Positions 57,492 to 64,000 of a stretch of 64,000 bases of DNA are shown one piece after another; position 1 is the stretch's first letter; each line of letters begins with the position of its first letter. The DNA is from Thelephora terrestris (taxonomy: Eukaryota > Basidiomycota > Agaricomycetes > Thelephorales > Thelephoraceae): assembly GCA_015956445.1 (NCBI GenBank), contig WIUZ02000003.1:1612001-1676000 (forward strand), given 5' to 3'. The notes beneath the pieces are model-generated. The model was given only the letters and a program-made list of their open reading frames with translations. It did not search any database and had not been told where the DNA came from. The translations under genes and the position numbers were made by a program.

Positions 57492-58917
57492 GTTTTGGTA
57501 AGATGATGGGGAAGTTGCTGGTGTTGCTGATCAAGGATGGCTCCAAGAAGACGTCCTTCTTATAGCCTAGATCGGTGATCCTTCACGTGACCTACCTCGA
57601 CGAACCTCATTGGTCCGGGTCACATCAACTTCCGCCCCTGTACCATCATCGTTGGCTTACTACATCAAGCTGACACCTCGGCCCGCGGGACGGCCTTGGA
57701 AGAACTTCGTTCCGGAACGCCTAGAACGCGCGCGCACTAAAAATAGGTCTCAAGACCCTGATGACCCCTTTATGACATCACGAACCCCTTTTACGGCCCC
57801 TTTATGACTTTACGATTACGACCAACCCTGGACCCTGATCACACACGTGGACAGTCACATCACAGTCTCCTAATCGGAGGAAGGAATCGCCGTTATTCGG
57901 AAGGAGTGCCTTAGACTCCTTTTGGTTAGCCAAGCAAATGTGGAAGTAGCCGTTAGCGTGAAACGCCGGCGAATCTGTAATCCCTCATGTCCCATGAGTC
58001 TAGGCCTGCGCTCCTCATGCTCGGACCTACGTTGAGGTTGCCACTATTCCGTGATGCTGTTACCGCCTACAGACAACAAGGGATGCTGCATGGTCTCTTA
58101 TCTCGGAGCCGCTCGAAAATTGCACGAAGCAATGAGAGGTTTCCACCTGACCCTTGGGTGTGATCCCCAGGTACGAACTTTCATGACCCCATGCCCCTTT
58201 TTCTTTTAGGACTAGTGTTATCTTTACCCCTATGTTTCATGCGGACATTCCTTATCTTTTATGCAATCCTTCACACGCTAGTAAGGCCCTTTGTCCTTTA
58301 TCTTCCCACGCGTCATATTTGTTCGCTTCCCTTACTTAGCGTTCTCACACTCCTTATCTCCCTTTGTTCTGATTTGATAAGGGTATATTAGGGTATTGAC
58401 GTCATGGCCACTCCTTTAGTATAAGTAGCAACTGTGGCTGTATCGTAGTACCTTAGTTTTGTTACCTCATGAAATCCTCTGCCCTTCTCAGCCCAGTTGC
58501 AGTTAAGGACAAGTCAGAGTTTCTTGTTTGATCCAAGACATCCCCATCTGCTCTCCCTCCCGCTCTGCGCGTCAACTGCGCCTCGTAACTATAGACTCCC
58601 AGCAGTCATATTAGAACACCTCAAGCGTCCAGTCGATCAACTGGTGGAGTCATCAATCCTGTTGTAGGGATCAACCCTTGCTTGTTAAACCGAACGAAGT
58701 GCGGTTTAGGTTGGGTTTCTCTTTAGGATTTCGACCTGACTTGTAGTGACCTCGGACAACCTACCGGAAGAATAGAGACGTGATCGTTCTCTCACAAGCT
58801 AGTTGGACTAGTGAGTACTCTGCGGAGCCGGCTCAGTGAACTGGTAGTTGTTGGGGTAGAGTGGCCCTGACACTCAACGCCGCTGCCACCCCTTTCGACT
58901 TCTCCCCGTCCTTCGAG
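57492..58917. promoter_or_regulatory. Long divergent region, LTR-like
   Basis: 1.4 kb between the family W gene (minus) and the next gene (plus). It has a TATA-like GTATAAGTA at about 58420, TCGGACAACCTACCGGA near 58754, then ACTGGTAGTTG and AGAGTGGCCCTGACAC (58855-58870). The last two match the region right of family W copy 2. This could be an LTR with the following gene as its first internal ORF, or a conserved bidirectional promoter. Confidence 0.4.
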
Positions 58918-59737
58918 ATGGACGCTCCCCTCAACGTGGAGCAGCACTTATACGACACCCCCGCCAACATTGCTCATGACAATCAGGTGGCGGTAGACTT
59001 CTTGACCGCCCACAATGCTCCTGCTGAGTTCTGGGAGCAAGCGGGGTATGAAGACCCCAACAGGACTCGAAGGTGGGCTCCTGGTGTCACTCCCCTGCAG
59101 GATGCGATGGAGCAAGAGAGGGAAGATAGGATTTTGAAGTTGGAGAAGAGGATGGATGTCATGTATGTCGTCGTTAACAGTCTTAATGAAGACTTCTCTC
59201 ACTTCGCCTTGGAACATTGGAAACCTTTCCAGGAATCTCTCCTCAGGTACTTTGGCCATAGATGCCACGGAGCGTACTGCACCGATGCAGCTCCTCACTC
59301 CCCCGTCGTCCCTCCGCCATCTCCAGGATCGAGGAGTTCCTCTTCCTCAGTCCCCTCCCTGGAGTCCTGTCCCGAGTCGTCAGTTGGTGGAGAGGACCCA
59401 GAAGAAAAGTCGCAAGAGTCCGATGACTCGTACTGGACAACGTTGTCGTCCCTCCGACAAGTCACAGCAGGTTCGGATGAAGTTGAAGGTGGAGGTAGCG
59501 GGTCTCCAGGACCGTTATGGGTTCGCATTAGTGAGCGCGGCGTTGACGGACGTGAAACAGGAGATGCATGATAGTTTGTTTCATGACGTGTTGGGGTGTA
59601 GGGAGTGCTGGCAGGATCCGGTAACTCAAGCGTACTCGTATTGTCCTCAAAGCGTACATAACCCTCACCACTTCGCTCACCGTTGTCCATTCGCTCAGGA
59701 CTGTGCTTGTGACGTGGATCCGTTTGTTCTTGTTTGA
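58918..59737 (+). CDS. Unknown protein with Cys/His-rich C-terminus, possibly gag-like
   Basis: Exon 1 (58918-59460) begins MDAPLNVEQHLYDTPANIAH, contains a coiled coil (EQEREDRILKLEKRMDVMYV) and a Ser/Pro/Glu-rich region. A 49-base segment (59461-59509, weak donor GTCACA, acceptor CTCCAG) separates it from exon 2 (59510-59737), which continues in phase: DRYGFALVSAALTDVKQEM, then CRECWQDPVTQAYSYC, HNPHHFAHRCPFAQDCAC. Total 256 residues. The coiled coil plus Cys/His cluster, its place after an LTR-like region, and the purine tract after it suggest a gag-like protein of a non-autonomous retroelement. If the intron is wrong, the two frames reflect a frameshift. Confidence 0.5.
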
Positions 59738-59840
59738 GTTTGTAGTTTCTGTTGATCTTTTTTGTACTTTTACTACTGTGAATAAGACCAATGTCTTTAA
59801 TTACTTGTGTGATCTTGGCTACTATGTCACGCGTTCGTGA

Positions 59841-59868
59841 CAGGGGAGGTACAGAGGGGGAGGGGGGA
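59841..59868 (+). other. Polypurine tract
   Basis: A 28-base run of almost pure A/G (CAGGGGAGG, ACAGAGGGGGAGGGGGGAC) 100 bases after the gag-like gene, followed by TTGTTGG. In an LTR element this is where plus-strand priming would occur, directly before a 3' LTR; a matching LTR was not found. Confidence 0.35.
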
Positions 59869-60419
59869 CATTGTTGGACCATATGGGATTGAATCAAAGA
59901 GAAAGGTGTGTTTTATTTTAAATCGCATAAGTGGGCACCAACTTGGGCCTTTTGTGATCAATCCAATAGATGACCAGTGGCACCAACAGGTGGCCCACAA
60001 CTGGTTCAGAGCAGGGCACAAGGACCACAAATAATTTCAACTATTATATTTGCACACTCAAAACCCTATGAGTGAACAAGTGGCAACCCTTGGCAACAGT
60101 GGGACAAAGGCAAAGTGATTGAGAGCACTATTGGGTGAGGGAGCAGAACATCTCAAAGAAAAGATGTAGCTACAGGACCTTTAGTAATCAAAATACAGTG
60201 TGATTAAATCATATCCAGGATTAATTCTACATGTCACTCTGAGGGATAATTGTGACCATAGGAGTTGCCAACTTTTTACAAAATTGCCAGAGAGGTGGGG
60301 TAATCAGAATGCTAAGTTGGCCAATGAAATACAAAGAAATATTGAATGATACAAGTGTGGTTGAGCTTTTTTTATGTACTACAATAATTCTACCTGATTT
60401 GTGAGCCCTGACCATTTCT

Positions 60420-63240
60420 GTCCACAAGCCAACTCCCTATGCAGCTATCAGTACTCAGCACAATAGAACCTGTGACCTTCCACTAACGGTTGAAGTGGGT
60501 GATATGGTTTGAAATCAATATTACCACATCACCAGGAAGTAAATCTAGGACTACCCCCAGCTCATACAAGCAGAGCTGACCATCTTCCCAGGTACCAAAA
60601 GGAATCACAATACATAACACATAATATAGGGAGTTGATGTGAGCACTTGTTTCCGCCCCTAAGTTTATGATGAGGTTTGTGAAAGGATACAGGAGAGGTT
60701 CCCTATCAAATGGGATATCCTGGAAAACATCAATAAGGGCTTGATAGTGAGAGGGAAGGCAGTTTTTTTTTATTTGGGACTTAAAGTTAGGGAGCCATAA
60801 AAACCAAACAAGGGAACCCTCACTTCACCCTCCCACCATTCAAATACATCAAGCAATCTATTAGACAATTATTCATAGAGACATCCATCATCCTCAAGGA
60901 TAGCCTGAGATGGGTGGGGAATTCTGTGGTGCTTTGGGCACCCTGTGTTTTGACACTTCTTCATTAGATGGATGGGTGTACTTTGGTGGGAGCATCTACC
61001 CCCTAAATAGAATGGTGTGAATTATAGAAGAAGTCCTGTTTGTTGCACACTTACACTCCCAGATTAACTGTTCCAGACACGGAAGTGTTTTGCATGGAAT
61101 CCTTGCTTTTGCACCTCCTCTGAAGAAATATTTTTCCAGGTCATTGGGTATGTAGCATGGACCACCTCTGTTATCCTCCATCTATGCTCATCAGACATAG
61201 ACTTGATAGTTGAGAACAATAGTTCCCAGCCATTCCCAGTGACTTGAATGGATTTTATATGGGCAGACTGACACTGGTGGCAAGGGGGTACTTACCCCGT
61301 AGGTACATTCTGAGTTCATTGTGAGTTTTGAAACCATTCGCCCAGTTGTTACCCACCGAGTACCCCTCAAAAGATACCCATCAATTTACCTGAATTTCAC
61401 CCACTGGGTACATGGTGGGTACTTTGTAAAAGTACTCACCTAGGAACCCAGTGGGTATTTTTTGAGCAAAACCCCTGGGTTCTTTCAGAATTTACTTTTT
61501 AATATGCCCATCAAAAATCTGAGTCACTCATTGAAAGTTCTTTCATAAAGAACCCACTGATTTTATCACAATGTCCTCACTAGATACTCAATGGGTTTTT
61601 TGAGATTTTGTGGTAAAACTGAGCCACACCGTTAGTTATTTGTGAGTTCTTTGAAAAAAACCCACCAGGTACATTGTGATCAGATCAGTGGGTTCTTTGT
61701 GAAAGAACTCAGGGCTTTCACTCAAAAATACCCACTGGGTTCCTGAGTGGGTACTTTGTAAAAGTACCCACAATGGACCCAGTGGGTAAAATTTGGGTGA
61801 ATTGATGGGTATCTTTCAAAAAGTACCCAGAGAGTACCTGGTGGGTATTGATTGGGCGAATTGTTTTAAAACCCACAATGAACTCACCATGTACCCACTG
61901 GATAAATACCCCCTTGCCCCCAGTGTGATTAGTTGGTAGCCATAGATGGATTTATGGAACTCACCCATCTTCAAAGTCACAAGGGATTTGGTAATAAACC
62001 ATATTCCCCTGCTTTCCTGATGCAGGAAACTTCTCCAACTAATGCCACTCAGGTACTCAGATCAAGGAAGAAAATGTGGTGACTAAATCCACTTACATGT
62101 TCAGTGAGGTCATTTGAAGATTGAAAGGAATTGCTATTGGTTCCTTTGCTCCTCTGGTGGTCTGTCCAATCATTATGTGACTGCTTGTTTTCAAATGTCT
62201 CTCATACAACAACAGATGACTTGAGGTTACACTGGATAAACACAGTGTCCTGATTAGAGGCATAGGTTACAGGGGTGGCAGCTTCAATTGAGACTTCTAA
62301 GATTGAGTTTACTGACCCAAGCACCAAGACTTTCCGGACAATTGGGGTGCTGTCAATCTTCCAAAACTGGGTTGACCTTTGGGGGAGAATGAGGTTCCTA
62401 CGAAATGATGGTTAATCCCAGAAAACACTGGATATGATACTGATATACCAGTGTTTGATATTGTCCAGGAACCTATCTGAGTCTGTAACCCCTGGTGAGA
62501 AAATAATCTCTGGGATGGAAAAGGTCTTGCACTTGTCAGCATCAACCCTGGTGTACATCTGGAAATCAACAAGTTCATGCAATTTCAAGATCTGTTTGAT
62601 GATTCTCTCCATTAGGGGCATCAATGATGGATCATCTGAAAACTTTGAGTAGAGTAGGGGGTAATGTTATGAATGTACATGCTTTCCACCTTATGAAAAG
62701 TTTTGGTAAGCTCATTGATACTCTCAGCTGATAAATCACAAGCTTGGCTTTCAAGCTTGAACAAATGAGTAATGGAATGAGATAGAATGTGTCTATGCTA
62801 AATATCAGCCAGCATCAGTGGGCAGAATAATAATGGAAATGACCTCCTGCAGCCAGCTGCTACATCTTCATGCCAGTTTTACAAAGCCTGACAAATTTCC
62901 TCCTTTTCCTTGCCATTTGGCCTTGTGTAAGCCCTGGAGTGCAGAGTGCTTGATCCCAAATCTTCCTGGGGGATATGTAATGTCTGAGATGAAGCCTCCA
63001 GTTGAGAAACCTCTTCACAAATACCAAACCATACCTCTGACAGTGCAGGGAAATAGTCATTTTGATGACTGTCTGCCAAAAGAGGATAATATTCTTGTCT
63101 CCATTTATGACACACCACTGTGAAGCAAGCTCCTTGAGGCTAGAACCAGGTGGAAGGCAGGTTACTGATTGTGGTGATAAAAGCCCCTGAACAATCATCT
63201 CCAGGTTATCATTGGTTATTGGTACATGCTCCAGCAAGCT
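60420..63240 (-). pseudogene. Decayed TET/JBP-like dioxygenase gene split by a foldback element
   Basis: Minus-strand translation of 60840-60420 gives WWEGEVRVPLFGFYGSLTLS, then after a frame change in the T9 run at 60763-60771, CLPSHYQALIDVFQDIPFDR, then INLGAETSAHINSLYY, IPFGTWEDGQLCLYELGVVL, DLLPGDVVILISNHITHFN and SIVLSTDSCIGSWLVDRNG. The FGFYGSLTL, GQLCLYE, LPGDVV and THFN pattern resembles the 2-oxoglutarate/Fe(II) TET/JBP family expanded in basidiomycetes with KDZ transposons. The first iron motif reads HIN rather than HxD. Upstream pieces (60996-61260 and 61930-62640, for example DNIKHWYISIISSVFW and VRKVLVLGSVNSIL) are probably the N-terminal part. Several stops and frame changes make it non-functional. 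Confidence 0.55.
61272..61925. mobile_element. Foldback non-autonomous element 4, CACTG termini
   Basis: 654 bases with inverted arms; starts CACTGGTGGCAAGGGGGTAC, ends CCCCCTTGCCCCCAGTG. TGA flanks both sides (61269-61271 and 61926-61928). The arms are filled with ACCCACTGGGTA words. It shares only the terminal dozen bases with elements 1-3, so it is a separate subfamily. It is inserted in the TET/JBP-like relic. Confidence 0.9.
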
Positions 63241-64000
63241 GTTGGATTAAGGCTCTTAGACCATCAACAAGGGTAACAGCAGAAAATGGTCACCCATTGC
63301 TTAACTCTATTGGCTGAAGGTCCACTCTTGCCCTCATCCTCATCCTCATTCTTATCCTCTGAAAATTTCTGGAGTGTCTGTGGGTTAATTATTGTTTCTG
63401 GGCCGGGTCTTTCTCCTCCCAGTTTTTGGTAGACAATTCCACTTGTTGAGAATAGGAGATCCCTGAATTTTTCTTCTTTTGACAGGAGAGTGAATCATAC
63501 AGGATCCTTGAGGGGAAGTGGGGCCTAGAGTAGACTGAGCTCTTCCTCTTTTTCTCCTATGAACAGAAGAATGGGGTGCTTGAGGGAAAGTAGGGCCTGG
63601 GGTGGGCTGAGCTCTTCTTTCCTCCCTTCTGTTAACAAGAAGCTAAATCCTATGAGATATCTGAAGGGAAGGGAGAGGAGGTAGAGGAGGGGATTCTGGG
63701 CCTGGAGTAGGTGATAGGGGAGGGGAGACTTGAGAACCTGACAGCTGCACTCCCCCGCTCTTAAGCATTGTCAGAACCAAATGAGGGTGTGAACTACTGC
63801 TCAACATACTTGTTAGAGCCAGTCCTATGGTATCTCTGAGTTACCCTGGTTTTGCAGCCTATGGCATAACTGGGCTGCATGAGAAAAATCATCAAGTGGG
63901 TGGGGTCCCAGCAGTGACTCAAGCTCTTGGAAAAGATCAACAACTGAGATGTGATCCATGAGGGCAGTGGAGAGAGGAAGCCACCCAGAGTGCCACAAGA
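63241..64000. other. AT-rich, purine/pyrimidine-biased, no gene seen
   Basis: Broken minus-strand frames rich in Pro/Ser/Leu occur and could be the N-terminal disordered part of the TET/JBP-like relic. Nothing firm can be annotated up to the window end. Confidence 0.45.

Overview
The window is nuclear DNA of a filamentous basidiomycete, most likely a mushroom-forming agaricomycete; the species cannot be named. Nearly every gene can be rebuilt only by removing 47-65 base GT..AG introns. The gene content also fits: tandem TKL-type kinases, a DUF6535-type membrane protein, many F-box/leucine-rich proteins, an S10 carboxypeptidase, Helitron and hAT elements, and relics resembling fungal TET/JBP dioxygenases.

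Layout. (1) 0-16 kb is ordinary gene space: two kinase-like genes, a secreted serine carboxypeptidase divergent from a DUF6535-type gene with an apparent frameshift, an F-box protein with decapeptide repeats, a GPI-anchored cysteine-rich protein and a PA-clan protease-like protein. (2) 16-25.5 kb holds five copies (A-E) of an unrecognised family in strictly alternating orientation (-,+,-,+,-). The minus-strand copies A, C and E carry a six-cysteine motif of identical spacing, C-x2-C-x9-C-x14-C-x2-C-x6-C; the plus-strand copies B and D lack it. (3) 26-37 kb contains two F-box-like/LRR paralogues interleaved with two paralogues of another unknown family, a 1.37 kb palindromic foldback element, a Helitron relic, and a further unknown gene.

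(4) 37.5-44.5 kb is one large Helitron Rep-helicase gene, apparently intact (about 2331 codons after one intron) with HUH, paired-tyrosine and Pif1 helicase motifs and an unusual N-terminal exon. (5) 45.6-51.2 kb is an inverted duplication holding two intact six-exon copies of a coiled-coil gene; a third, diverged member lies at 55.7-57.5 kb. Their upstream regions look like LTR retroelement sequence. (6) 51-64 kb is AT-richer and transposon-derived: a hAT C-terminal remnant, foldback elements, short orphan genes, and a decayed TET/JBP-like gene split by a foldback element.

Four foldback elements share CACTGGGGGCA-like termini. Three have perfect 3-base target duplications and one a mismatched pair, which is the behaviour of CACTA/EnSpm (Plavaka-type) non-autonomous elements; no autonomous partner is visible. 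All functions are read from the sequence and from family knowledge; no database search was run.
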